Assembly: GCA_902521805.1 (NCBI GenBank)
Contig: CABYTL010000003.1
Coordinates: 1 to 64,000, forward strand
Source of the DNA: an uncultured Pelagibacteraceae bacterium
Lineage (GTDB): Bacteria; Pseudomonadota; Alphaproteobacteria; Pelagibacterales; Pelagibacteraceae
DNA length: 64,000 nt
Direction: 5' to 3'
The position numbers and the translations under genes were made by a program. The notes beneath the pieces were generated by a model, which made no database searches, was not told the origin of the DNA, and saw only the letters and a list, made by a program, of their open reading frames with translations. Positions 41,419-51,016 of this stretch are shown here, in pieces (the stretch's first letter is position 1; each line of letters opens with the position of its first letter).

Positions 41419-41793
41419 ATGAAACTAACATCTAAAGGCAGATATGCGGTAATGGCTTTAGTAGATCTGGCGAGATTTAATAATATTAACCCAGTATCTC
41501 TAAGAGACATCTCGCTAAGACAAGGTATTTCTCTTGATTACTTAGAACAAATTTTTTCTAAACTAAGAAAAAAAGAAATTGTTCAAAGTGTAAGAGGAAA
41601 TCAAGGTGGCTATGTTTTAAACAAAAAAGCTAAAGAGATAAAACTTACTAATATTTTTGATGCTGTTGATGAAAAAGTTAAAACTGTTCAGTGTAAAAAA
41701 GAGTCTAAAAAAAGTTGCAACGGTAAATCTACAAAATGTTTAACCCATAATTTATGGGATGAGCTTGAAAACCACATAAATGATTTTTTTTGA
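41419..41793 (+). CDS. iscR: Rrf2-family Fe-S regulator IscR, likely C-terminally truncated by frameshift at a T8 run (restored reading would end at 41845)
   Basis: MKLTSKGRYAVMALVDLARF...ISLRQGISLDYLEQIFSKLRK...C-x7-C-x6-CLTHNLW; start trimmed to 41419. Confidence 0.9.
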   Translation: MKLTSKGRYAVMALVDLARFNNINPVSLRDISLRQGISLDYLEQIFSKLRKKEIVQSVRGNQGGYVLNKKAKEIKLTNIFDAVDEKVKTVQCKKESKKSCNGKSTKCLTHNLWDELENHINDFF

Positions 41794-41847
41794 AAAAAAG
41801 AGTTTAGAAGATCTTATTCAAGATAAAATTGAGAGAAGAATTTAAAA

Positions 41848-43290
41848 ATGGATACCAGAGAAAAAGATATAGAAAAGTTAAAAGATTATAAGTACGGTTT
41901 TACTACAGATATAGAAAACATTAAAGCTCCAAAAGGCTTAAATGAAGATGTGATCAAGTTTATTTCTAATATCAAAAAAGAACCACAATGGATGTTAGAC
42001 TTTAGATTAAAAGCTTACGAGCGATTAAAACTTTTAAAAGAACCTAATTGGCAAAAACCAAAATATCCTAAAATTAATTATCAAGATTTATATTATTATT
42101 CAGCACCAAAAAGCATGAAAGATAAGCCAAAAAGTCTTGATGAACTTGACCCTAAACTTTTAGAGACATATAAAAAACTCGGAATTCCATTACAAGAACA
42201 AGCAAGATTAAATGGAATTGCTGTAGACGCAGTATTTGATTCTGTTTCAGTTGCAACTACTTTTAAAGGTGAGTTGACTAAACACGGAATAATATTTTGT
42301 TCAATGTCAGAGGCAATTCAAAAACATCCTAATCTTGTAAAAAAATATTTAGGTACAGTAATACCAGTTACAGATCATTTCTTTGCCACACTGAACTCTG
42401 CAGTTTTTACAGATGGATCATTCGTTTATATTCCTGAAGGTGTTAAGTGCCCTATGGAACTATCAACTTATTTCAGAATTAATGCATCAGAAACAGGACA
42501 GTTCGAGCGAACATTAATTATTGCTGATAAAGGAAGTTATGTGAGTTACCTCGAAGGATGTACCGCTCCAATGAGAGATGAGAATCAATTGCACGCAGCA
42601 AATGTTGAATTGATAGCTTTTGACGATGCAGAAATAAAGTACTCAACTGTACAAAATTGGTATCCAGGCGATGAAAATGGTAAAGGAGGAATTTATAATT
42701 TTGTAACCAAAAGAGGATTATGTAAGGGAAAAAATTCTAAGATTTCTTGGACGCAAGTTGAAACAGGATCAGCCATAACTTGGAAATATCCAAGCTGTAT
42801 ATTAAAAGGTGATAATTCAATTGGTGAATTTTATTCTATAGCAATTACCAATAATCATCAAAAAGCAGACACTGGTACAAAGATGATTCATTTGGGAAAA
42901 AATACTAAAAGTAAAATTATTTCAAAAGGGATAAGTGCTGGATTTTCTGACATGACTTACAGAGGTTTAGTAGATATTAATTCAAAAGCTAAAAATTCTA
43001 GCAACTACACACAATGCGACTCCTTATTAATGGGAAATAAATGTGGTGCACACACAGTTCCATATATTAAAAATAAAAATTTTGATTCCAATATTGCTCA
43101 TGAGGCTACGACATCAAAAATAAGTGAAGAACAATTACATTATTGCCAACAAAGAGGACTTAATCCTGAGGAAGCTGTAGGATTAATTGTTAATGGCTTT
43201 TGTAAGGAAGTATTACAACAATTACCAATGGAGTTTGCAGTCGAAGCCCAAAAACTTGTAGGTATTAGCTTAGAAGGAAGTGTCGGTTAA
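41848..43290 (+). CDS. sufB: Fe-S cluster assembly protein SufB
   Basis: [45 protein letters not shown]. Confidence 0.97.
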   Translation: MDTREKDIEKLKDYKYGFTTDIENIKAPKGLNEDVIKFISNIKKEPQWMLDFRLKAYERLKLLKEPNWQKPKYPKINYQDLYYYSAPKSMKDKPKSLDELDPKLLETYKKLGIPLQEQARLNGIAVDAVFDSVSVATTFKGELTKHGIIFCSMSEAIQKHPNLVKKYLGTVIPVTDHFFATLNSAVFTDGSFVYIPEGVKCPMELSTYFRINASETGQFERTLIIADKGSYVSYLEGCTAPMRDENQLHAANVELIAFDDAEIKYSTVQNWYPGDENGKGGIYNFVTKRGLCKGKNSKISWTQVETGSAITWKYPSCILKGDNSIGEFYSIAITNNHQKADTGTKMIHLGKNTKSKIISKGISAGFSDMTYRGLVDINSKAKNSSNYTQCDSLLMGNKCGAHTVPYIKNKNFDSNIAHEATTSKISEEQLHYCQQRGLNPEEAVGLIVNGFCKEVLQQLPMEFAVEAQKLVGISLEGSVG

Positions 43291-44024
43291 TGCTTAAAAT
43301 AAGTAATTTAAATGCAAATGTTGAGAACAAATCGATTTTAAAGGGTTTTTCATTGAATATAAATCCTGGCGAAGTTCACGCAATTATGGGTCCAAACGGA
43401 TCAGGAAAAAGCACATTATCTAACATTCTATCAGGAAAAAAAGGATATGAGGTATCTGGTGAAATCTTATTTGAAAATAAAAATTTATTTGACCTTGAGA
43501 CTGAAGAAAGAGCTCACAAAGGAATATTTTTAGCTTTTCAATATCCATTAGAAATTCCAGGTGTAAATACGAATATATTTTTAAAGACGTCTTTAAATGC
43601 AATTAGAAAAGCACGAGGAGAAAAAGAATTAGACGCCATTGAATTTTTAAAACTTGTGAAAGAAAAAGCTAAAAAATTAAAATTTGATGAAGAAAAACTG
43701 AATAGACAATTAAATGTTGGGTTTTCTGGTGGAGAAAAAAAGAAAAATGAAATTTTGCAAATGTCTATGTTATCCCCAAAATTATCTATTTTAGATGAGA
43801 CAGACTCAGGCTTAGACATAGATGCGCTTAAAATAGTTGCAGATGGAGTTAACACTTTAAGAAATAAAGATAATTCTTTTTTAATAATAACCCATTATCA
43901 AAGATTATTAGATTACATTAAGCCAGATTTTGTTCATGTTTTAATGAATGGAAAAATAACTAGATCTGGTGGTCCAGAATTAGCAATAGAGTTAGAAAAA
44001 AATGGATACGAAAGTTTTAATTAA
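43290..44024 (+). CDS. sufC: Fe-S cluster assembly ATPase SufC
   Basis: IMGPNGSGKSTLSNIL, GFSGGEKKKNEILQM, ILDETDSGLDIDAL. Confidence 0.97.
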   Translation: MLKISNLNANVENKSILKGFSLNINPGEVHAIMGPNGSGKSTLSNILSGKKGYEVSGEILFENKNLFDLETEERAHKGIFLAFQYPLEIPGVNTNIFLKTSLNAIRKARGEKELDAIEFLKLVKEKAKKLKFDEEKLNRQLNVGFSGGEKKKNEILQMSMLSPKLSILDETDSGLDIDALKIVADGVNTLRNKDNSFLIITHYQRLLDYIKPDFVHVLMNGKITRSGGPELAIELEKNGYESFN

Positions 44025-45272
44025 ATGAGTGAACAATTACAATCAGATTTTGATAAAATAGTAAAAACTTGGAAAATTTCTAAAGAAGAAATTCTAATTA
44101 AAAAAAATTTTTTAAATAAATTTATAGAAAGTGGTTTTCCAAATAGAAAACAAGAAGATTGGAAGTTTTTAGATATTAGTCAAATCATTAAAAAGAATAT
44201 AAGTGCTTTAAGTTTTTTTAATGATTATTCGCAATCTAATAAAATTGACTCATCTACTTTTGTTGATGGTTTGGAGCATAATAAGATTATTTTTATAAAT
44301 GGAAGAATTGAGAAAATTGATTTTAATTACGAAGACCAAAATAAAATTGAAATAAGTGATGAAACTAAAAAAGATATATCATTCGATTATGAGAATTCAT
44401 TGATCGATTTAAATAGTGCCTTTACCCATAAAGTTTTTAAAATTTTAATTAAAAAAGATTATTCTCTTAAGAAACCTTTAATAATTTATCATTCAACGAA
44501 TGAGAAAATTAAATCGACTAATATCAATTTAAGATTAGATTTTGAGTTAGGTGAAAATAGCTGCTTAAAGCTTATTGATTATTTTTCTAATAACACAACA
44601 AAAAACTTTATCAATATTTTTTACAATTTTAATTTAGAAACAGACTCTATCCTAAAAAATTATAAAATTGATAAATTCAGAAATAATAACCTTAAATACT
44701 CTTTTAATAATATTGAACAGGGTAATAATAGTGTTTCAGAAACATTTATACTATCTGCTGGTTCAGATTATTTTAAAAATGAAATTAATTGTAATTTAAA
44801 CGGTGAATATTCTTCTGCTTTTATTAACGGCTTATTTTCATTAAAGGAAGATCAACAGCATGAAATAAGATCTACAATAAACCATTTAGTTGAGAACACA
44901 AAAAGTTATCAGCTCATCAAAAGTGTTCTTGGAAAACACTCTAAATCTGCATATCAAGGTAGAATATTTGTAAACTCAAAAGCTCAAAAAACTGACGGGT
45001 ATCAATTAAGTAAAGCAATATTGTTAGATGAAACATCAGAATTTAACGCAAAACCTGAATTAGAAATTTATGCAGATGATGTAAAATGTTCTCATGGATC
45101 AGCATCAGGAAGCTTAAATGAAGACTCAATTTTTTATTTAATGTCTCGTGGTTTAAATTACCAACAATCAAAAGAACTTTTGATAAATGGTTTTTTGTTA
45201 GATGTCGTTGAAAAGATTACAGACTCAGAAATAAAAAACTTAATTAAAAATATTATTGGATTAAAAGAATGA
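44025..45272 (+). CDS. sufD: Fe-S cluster assembly protein SufD
   Basis: SAYQGRIFVNSKAQKTDGYQLSKAILL, CSHGSASGSLNEDSIFYLMSRGL. Confidence 0.95.
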   Translation: MSEQLQSDFDKIVKTWKISKEEILIKKNFLNKFIESGFPNRKQEDWKFLDISQIIKKNISALSFFNDYSQSNKIDSSTFVDGLEHNKIIFINGRIEKIDFNYEDQNKIEISDETKKDISFDYENSLIDLNSAFTHKVFKILIKKDYSLKKPLIIYHSTNEKIKSTNINLRLDFELGENSCLKLIDYFSNNTTKNFINIFYNFNLETDSILKNYKIDKFRNNNLKYSFNNIEQGNNSVSETFILSAGSDYFKNEINCNLNGEYSSAFINGLFSLKEDQQHEIRSTINHLVENTKSYQLIKSVLGKHSKSAYQGRIFVNSKAQKTDGYQLSKAILLDETSEFNAKPELEIYADDVKCSHGSASGSLNEDSIFYLMSRGLNYQQSKELLINGFLLDVVEKITDSEIKNLIKNIIGLKE

Positions 45273-46489
45273 ATATAAATGATATTAAAAAAGAATTTCC
45301 AATTTTTGATGAAAAAATTAAAAATAACGATTTAGTTTATTTAGATAGTGCTAATTCATCTCAAAAACCCAAAGTTGTCTTGGATAGAATTAATGATTTT
45401 TACTCTAAACAATTTTCAAATGTAGGTAGAAGCATTCATTATTTAGCAGTTGCAGCTACAAATTTATATGAAAATACCAGGTCTTCGGTTCAAAAATATA
45501 TAAATGCGAAAGATAAAAATGAAATCGTATTTACTAAGGGAGCTACAGAAGCTTTAAACTTAGTAGCAAATACCCTAGGTCAGACAATCCTAGAGCCAAA
45601 TGATGAAATTTTAATAACTGAGTTAGAGCATCATTCTAATTATGTACCTTGGCATTTCCTAAGAAAATCAAAAAATATCAAAATTAAATTTGCCGAGATC
45701 AATGAAGATGGGGATATTCCAATCGAAAATATAGAAAAAGAAATAACAAATAAAACTAAGATAATAGCTATAACTCATTTATCTAATGTTACTGGTGCAG
45801 TTTTACCAATCAAGGAAATAACCCAATTAGCTCATTCCAAAGGAATAGTTGTTGTCGTAGATGGGTGTCAGGGTGGACCACATTTAAAACTAGATATGCA
45901 AGACTTAGATTGTGACTTTTATGCAATTTCATGTCATAAAATGTATGGACCTACAGGACTTGGGGTTTTATTTGGAAAAAAGAAATGGCTAGAACAACTT
46001 CCACCATATCAAGGAGGAGGAGGGATGATAAATGAAGTAAAAAAAGATAGAATTTCTTATGGTGAACTTCCGAATAAGTACGAGGCTGGAACAATGGCTA
46101 CAGCACAAGTAATTGCTTTTGATCAGTCAATTAAATTTTTGGAAAGTATTGGGATTGAAAATATTATTAAACATGAAAAAGAATTAATAGAATATGGTCA
46201 AGAAATTCTAAAGAAGAACAATTCTGTAAAATTAATTGGAAATCCTAAAGAACGAGGCGGAGTATTATCTTTTACACTTGAAGGAGTTCATCCACATGAT
46301 ATTGCGACTATTTTAGATGAGACTGGAGTTGCTATTAGAGCTGGCCATCATTGTTGTCAAATACTTCATGAAAAGTTAGGTATTTCTGCAAGTGCAAGAG
46401 CATCTTTGGGAGTTTATAATACAAAAGATGATTTAGATAAATTGAGTGATGGAATTAACAATTGTAAAAAAATTTTTGAATTAAAATGA
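45269..46489 (+). CDS. sufS: Cysteine desulfurase SufS
   Basis: YLDSANSSQKPKVV, CHKMYGPTGLGVLFG, RAGHHCCQ. Confidence 0.97.
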   Translation: MNINDIKKEFPIFDEKIKNNDLVYLDSANSSQKPKVVLDRINDFYSKQFSNVGRSIHYLAVAATNLYENTRSSVQKYINAKDKNEIVFTKGATEALNLVANTLGQTILEPNDEILITELEHHSNYVPWHFLRKSKNIKIKFAEINEDGDIPIENIEKEITNKTKIIAITHLSNVTGAVLPIKEITQLAHSKGIVVVVDGCQGGPHLKLDMQDLDCDFYAISCHKMYGPTGLGVLFGKKKWLEQLPPYQGGGGMINEVKKDRISYGELPNKYEAGTMATAQVIAFDQSIKFLESIGIENIIKHEKELIEYGQEILKKNNSVKLIGNPKERGGVLSFTLEGVHPHDIATILDETGVAIRAGHHCCQILHEKLGISASARASLGVYNTKDDLDKLSDGINNCKKIFELK

Positions 46490-46950
46490 ATTTAAAAGAA
46501 TTATATCAAGAGATAATCCTAGAGCATGGAAAGAATCCTAGAAATTTAAGAAAAACTCAAAATTTTAATAAAAATGCTAAAGGAAATAATCCTTTATGTG
46601 GAGATAATGTACATGTGTATCTGAAACTAAATGATCAAAAAAAAGTAGAGGATATTTCTTTTGAAGGAAGTGGATGTGCAATATCAATGGCCTCTGCCTC
46701 TATAATGACTGATTTGATTAAAGGAAAAAGTGATAATGAAGCTAAAGAAATAATTCAAGATTTTTTAGGAATGATAAAAGAAAACCCAGAACTTAAAAAT
46801 AAAATTTTAAAAGAGGACGATAAAACAAAATTGATGTGTCTATCGGGAGTAAAACAATATCCAATGAGAGTTAAATGTGCAACTTTATCTTGGCATACCT
46901 TACTATCAGCAATGGAAAATGATGGAAAAGAGATTAGTACAGAAAAATGA
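46486..46950 (+). CDS. sufU: SufU/IscU-like Fe-S assembly protein
   Basis: NNPLCGDNVHVYL, FEGSGCAISMASASIMTDLIKGK, RVKCATLSWHTL; 154 aa. Confidence 0.92.
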   Translation: MNLKELYQEIILEHGKNPRNLRKTQNFNKNAKGNNPLCGDNVHVYLKLNDQKKVEDISFEGSGCAISMASASIMTDLIKGKSDNEAKEIIQDFLGMIKENPELKNKILKEDDKTKLMCLSGVKQYPMRVKCATLSWHTLLSAMENDGKEISTEK

Positions 46951-46952
46951 TT

Positions 46953-47249
46953 ATGGATGTTAAAAATAAGATAATTGAAGAAATTAGAAAAATTTATGAT
47001 CCAGAGTTGCCAGTTAATATATATGAACTTGGATTAATTTATGATATCAAAGTAAATGGCCGTAAAGCTGAAATTAAGATGACATTAACAACACCAAATT
47101 GTCCTGTTGCTGAGAGTTTACCTAAAGAAGTAAAAGAAGGTGCTATGCAAGTAGAAGGTATAGATGATGTAGACCTTCAATTAGTTTGGGATCCACCGTG
47201 GACAAAAGATATGATGTCAGATGCTGCTAAATTGGAGCTAAACTTATAA
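46953..47249 (+). CDS. sufT: SufT/DUF59 (MIP18-like) Fe-S assembly protein
   Basis: IYDPELPVNIYELGLIYDIKV, TTPNCPVAESLP; alternative ATG 46947. Confidence 0.92.
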   Translation: MDVKNKIIEEIRKIYDPELPVNIYELGLIYDIKVNGRKAEIKMTLTTPNCPVAESLPKEVKEGAMQVEGIDDVDLQLVWDPPWTKDMMSDAAKLELNL

Positions 47250-47581
47250 TGAATCCTATTATTACGTTAACTAATAACGCAGCTTTAAGAATTAAACAAA
47301 TAATGTCCTATGCAGAAAAAAATGCGATTGGTGTAAGAGTTTCTGTTAAATCAGGTGGTTGTGCAGGTATGTCATACGTCATGGAATATTCAAAAGAGGT
47401 AAATCCTCATGACGAGTTGATTGAAGATAAAGGAGTAAAAGTTTACATTGATTCAGCTGCAGTTATGTATCTTTTAGGCACAGAAATGGATTACAAAAAA
47501 GAGGATTTTTCCTCAGCTTTTGTCTTTAATAATCCTAATGAAACTGAGCGTTGTGGCTGTGGAGAATCCTTTAAAGTATAA
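47249..47581 (+). CDS. sufA: HesB/IscA/SufA-type Fe-S carrier
   Basis: VKSGGCAGMSYVMEY, NPNETERCGCGESF. Confidence 0.93.
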   Translation: MNPIITLTNNAALRIKQIMSYAEKNAIGVRVSVKSGGCAGMSYVMEYSKEVNPHDELIEDKGVKVYIDSAAVMYLLGTEMDYKKEDFSSAFVFNNPNETERCGCGESFKV

Positions 47582-47637
47582 TCCCATTTTGAACATATCA
47601 GAGTTGCAATAAACGCATAGATAGGTAATATACTTCT

Positions 47638-47808
47638 ATGAACGTCTTTGAATTTAGAAACTTGCTTAAAAGTGAATATAGAAAAGAAAAAAGAAAATCT
47701 TTTTTAAGATCTCTAATTAAGTCTGTTGATACTGGAGCTAACGGAACACAGGATTACATTGTTAAAAAAGGTTCTGGCAAAAACAAAATTGCTAAAACTA
47801 GACAATAA
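47638..47808 (+). CDS. Small basic protein of unknown function, 56 aa (not in supplied ORF track)
   Basis: ATG 47638 to TAA 47806-47808: MNVFEFRNLLKSEYRKEKRKSFLRSLIKSVDTGANGTQDYIVKKGSGKNKIAKTRQ; upstream AGGTAA; stop lies 3 bp from the convergent glnA stop. Confidence 0.55.
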   Translation: MNVFEFRNLLKSEYRKEKRKSFLRSLIKSVDTGANGTQDYIVKKGSGKNKIAKTRQ

Positions 47809-47811
47809 AAT

Positions 47812-49218
47812 TTAACAACTGTAATACATCTCAAATTCAATCGGATGAGGTGTGTGCTCGAAATTATGTATTTCCTCAAATTTTAACGCTATGTAAGCAT
47901 CAATTTGATCGTCAGTAAATACATTACCTTGTTTTAAAAAATCTCTGTCTTTGTCTAAACTTTCCATTGCTTCCCTTAAAGATCCACAAACCGTAGGAAT
48001 TTTTTTAACCTCGTCTTCTGATAAAGCATAAAGATCTTTATCAAATGATTTTCCCGGATCAATTTTATTTTTAATACCATCTAAACCTGCCATTAACATG
48101 GCAGCAAAAGTTAAATAAGGGTTACCCGCTGCGTCACCGAATCTAATTTCACATCTTGCAGCTTTTTTACTCAATGTAATTGGAATTCTGCATGATGCAG
48201 ATCTATTTCTTGCAGAATAAGCTAGTAAAACAGGAGCTTCAAATCCTGGAATTAATCTTTTATAGCTGTTTGTAGTAGCATTAGAAAATGCGTTAATGGC
48301 TTTAGCATGTTTTAAAATTCCACCAATATAATGCAATGCAGTATCCGATAAACCGGCATATTTATCTCCAGAAAATAATGCAGTGTCTCCTTTCCAAATT
48401 GACTGGTGAACGTGCATTCCTGAACCATTGTCTCCTTTTACAGGTTTAGGCATAAAAGTTGCTGTTTTTCCAAACGAGTGAGAAACCATATGCACAGCGT
48501 ACTTGTATAACTGTAAATTATCTGCTTGGTCTACTAAAGTTCCAAAATACATCCCAAGCTCATGTTGACTTGGAGCAACTTCATGGTGATGTTTTTCAAC
48601 TTTAATACCCATATCTTTCATAGCTTTAAGATACTCACTTCTCATATCTTGTTCACTATCAACTGGTGGAACCGGGAAGTATCCACCTTTAATTCCTGGT
48701 CTATGACCCATGTTTCCATTTTCATATTCTCTTCCAGAATTATAAGGACCTTCTTTACTATCAATCTTAAAACCAGTTTCGTTCATATCATTCTTAAATC
48801 TTACATCATCGAAAACAAAAAATTCTGCTTCTGGTCCAAAAAAGGCCTTATCACCGATACCCGAGCTTTTTAAATACGCCTCAGCTTTTTTAGCTGTACC
48901 TCTAGGGTCTCTTTCATAAGGATCTTTTTTAATTGCATCCAAAATATCACAAAAAAGATTTAGTGTGTTATGAGAGGTAAAAGGATCTACAATTGCTCTG
49001 GATAAATCAGGTTTAAGTATCATATCAGACTCGTTTATAGCTTTCCAACCTGCTATTGATGAACCATCAAAAAAAATTCCTTCATTTAACATTTCATCAT
49101 CCACCATTTTAGCATCCATTGTTACATGCTGAAGTTTTCCTCTTGGATCTGTAAATCTTAAATCTACGTATTCAATTTCTTTGTCTTTGATAGTTTTTAA
49201 TACATCATTTGCACTCAT
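47812..49218 (-). CDS. glnA: Glutamine synthetase type I
   Basis: [47 protein letters not shown] upstream. Confidence 0.98.
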   Translation of the reverse strand: MSANDVLKTIKDKEIEYVDLRFTDPRGKLQHVTMDAKMVDDEMLNEGIFFDGSSIAGWKAINESDMILKPDLSRAIVDPFTSHNTLNLFCDILDAIKKDPYERDPRGTAKKAEAYLKSSGIGDKAFFGPEAEFFVFDDVRFKNDMNETGFKIDSKEGPYNSGREYENGNMGHRPGIKGGYFPVPPVDSEQDMRSEYLKAMKDMGIKVEKHHHEVAPSQHELGMYFGTLVDQADNLQLYKYAVHMVSHSFGKTATFMPKPVKGDNGSGMHVHQSIWKGDTALFSGDKYAGLSDTALHYIGGILKHAKAINAFSNATTNSYKRLIPGFEAPVLLAYSARNRSASCRIPITLSKKAARCEIRFGDAAGNPYLTFAAMLMAGLDGIKNKIDPGKSFDKDLYALSEDEVKKIPTVCGSLREAMESLDKDRDFLKQGNVFTDDQIDAYIALKFEEIHNFEHTPHPIEFEMYYSC

Positions 49219-49359
49219 TTGATCTCCTTTATAATACTGGGCCTTGTGATACCAAATAAAGACTGTTAAAGAATGTACTTTTACTTAATAACACCTATGC
49301 GTTTTTTACATGAGTGTATATTCAAAAATGAAAAAAAACTAACAATTATAAGTTGAATA

Positions 49360-49839
49360 ATGAATTTAATTGATAAAGAACCAGTAAAAAGGGTTAAAAA
49401 AATACTAAAGGAATTCAATCCTAATCAAGACGTAATTACTCTGGAAAAATCGGCAAGAACAGCTCAAGAAGCTGCTTTATCTTTAGGTTGTGAAGTTGGA
49501 GCTATTGTAAAAAGCTTACTTTTAAAAACAGAAAAAGATTTTGTTTTGTGTTTAGTTGCTGGGGATAAGAAAGCATCTTTAAATAAGATAAAAAATTTTC
49601 TAAAACTAAAAAATGTTTCTATGGCTTCTGCTGAAGACGTCAAACTTGTTACAGGTTACACTATAGGAGGTGTTTCTCCTATCGGAAATTTAAGTGAGAT
49701 TGAAATATATATAGATAATTCTTTAAAAAGATTTAATTCCCTATTTGCAGCAGCAGGACATCCAAATTGTATTTTCGAAATAAACTTTGAAGACTTGGTA
49801 AAAATTACTAAGGGAAAAATCCAAGAATTGATTGTATGA
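49360..49839 (+). CDS. YbaK/EbsC-type aminoacyl-tRNA deacylase
   Basis: AAQEAALSLGCEVGAIVKSLL, LVAGDKKASLNKIK, GYTIGGVSPIG, FAAAGHPNCIFEI. Confidence 0.88.
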   Translation: MNLIDKEPVKRVKKILKEFNPNQDVITLEKSARTAQEAALSLGCEVGAIVKSLLLKTEKDFVLCLVAGDKKASLNKIKNFLKLKNVSMASAEDVKLVTGYTIGGVSPIGNLSEIEIYIDNSLKRFNSLFAAAGHPNCIFEINFEDLVKITKGKIQELIV

Positions 49840-50738
49840 AACAACCTAAATTAATTGATTATCTATTGTTAGTTTTTTTGGCTTTAATATGGGCTTCAGC
49901 TTTTTTTAATATCAAAATTGCCACTTATTCTTTTGGACCAATAACTATTGCTTTTTTAAGAGTTTTTTTTGGTGCAATACCTGTTTTGTTACTTTGTTAT
50001 TACAAAGATATTAAAATAGAAGCTTTTTCAAAAGATTGGTACTGGTTTGCTATTATAGGGTTTATAAATTTAGTTGCTCCTTTTTTTCTTATTGCTTATG
50101 GAGTAAAATCAGTGCAAAGTAATCTTGCAGCTATTTTAATGTCTACCACACCTTTAAGCTCTACTGTTTTAGGGCATTTCTATACAAAAAATGAAAAATT
50201 TAATTTTATTAAAACTTTTGGAATATTAATTGGTTTTTCAGGCATAATTTATTTATTTTCAGATAATATATTGATTAATGAAAACAACTTAGTATCCGCC
50301 TTATTAATCCTGGTAGGCTCCACTTGTTATGTGGTTGGAGGTGTTTTAACCTTAAAAATAAGTAAAAAAAAAAATGAAAATGTAACTGGTTCAATATTAA
50401 TTTGGGCAACAATTATTTTGATACCTCTTGTAAGTTTTATAGAACAACCTTGGAATATTGTCCCTAGACTAGACTCAACAATTTCTGTGATTTATTTAGG
50501 TCTTGTTTCTACAGGTTTAGCTTGGTTACTGAGATTTAAAATTTTGGTTAAAAATGGATTAATTTTTCAATCTCAAGTATCTTATTTGATACCTATTTTT
50601 GGTACTATTTTAAGCTATATATTTTTGAAAGAATTAATTACTATAAAAGTTTTAATTTCTTTAATAGCAGTTTCGTTTGGTATCTATTTTGTGAGAAAAG
50701 CTGACAATAAAAAAAATATTAATAATTCATATAACTAA
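49836..50738 (+). CDS. EamA/DMT-family permease
   Basis: ~10 TM helices, FLALIWASAFFNIKIA N-terminus, internal repeat. Confidence 0.9.
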   Translation: MKQPKLIDYLLLVFLALIWASAFFNIKIATYSFGPITIAFLRVFFGAIPVLLLCYYKDIKIEAFSKDWYWFAIIGFINLVAPFFLIAYGVKSVQSNLAAILMSTTPLSSTVLGHFYTKNEKFNFIKTFGILIGFSGIIYLFSDNILINENNLVSALLILVGSTCYVVGGVLTLKISKKKNENVTGSILIWATIILIPLVSFIEQPWNIVPRLDSTISVIYLGLVSTGLAWLLRFKILVKNGLIFQSQVSYLIPIFGTILSYIFLKELITIKVLISLIAVSFGIYFVRKADNKKNINNSYN

Positions 50739-50754
50739 TACCATATGTGGTATT
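50737..50754. repeat. Inverted repeat AATACCA-TATG-TGGTATT after the EamA permease gene
   Basis: Perfect 7-bp arms with 4-nt loop, no strong T tract. Confidence 0.4.
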
Positions 50755-51016
50755 GCTACAACCTTGGGTAGAAATTTAATAATATTGAAATAGACAGCTG
50801 CTAAAATTAACTGTTTAATTTCATATGGCTATTAAAAGGAAAAAAATAGCAAAAAAAAAGACCAAAAAAAAAAGTAACTTGGTCAATCCATCTAGAAAAA
50901 AAATAAAAACGAAAAATAAAGTTGTGAGAAAATTATCTGCGACTAAGAAACGTTTAAACAAATCTAGAAAAAACAATAACATAAAGTCAACTAACAAAAA
51001 AAAGAGAGGAAAAAAA

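Noticed and set aside
43420-43855. Minus-strand 60- and 105-aa ORFs opposite sufC
   Set aside because: Antisense shadows of SufC with no family signal.
48562-48873. 103-aa plus-strand ORF opposite glnA
   Set aside because: Antisense to conserved GlnA; composition (F/S/T/I rich) typical of a shadow ORF.
49219-49359. Possible riboswitch or glnA-associated RNA in the glnA 5' region
   Set aside because: Short AT-rich leader with RBS; I could not draw a convincing conserved fold. An Infernal/Rfam scan would decide.
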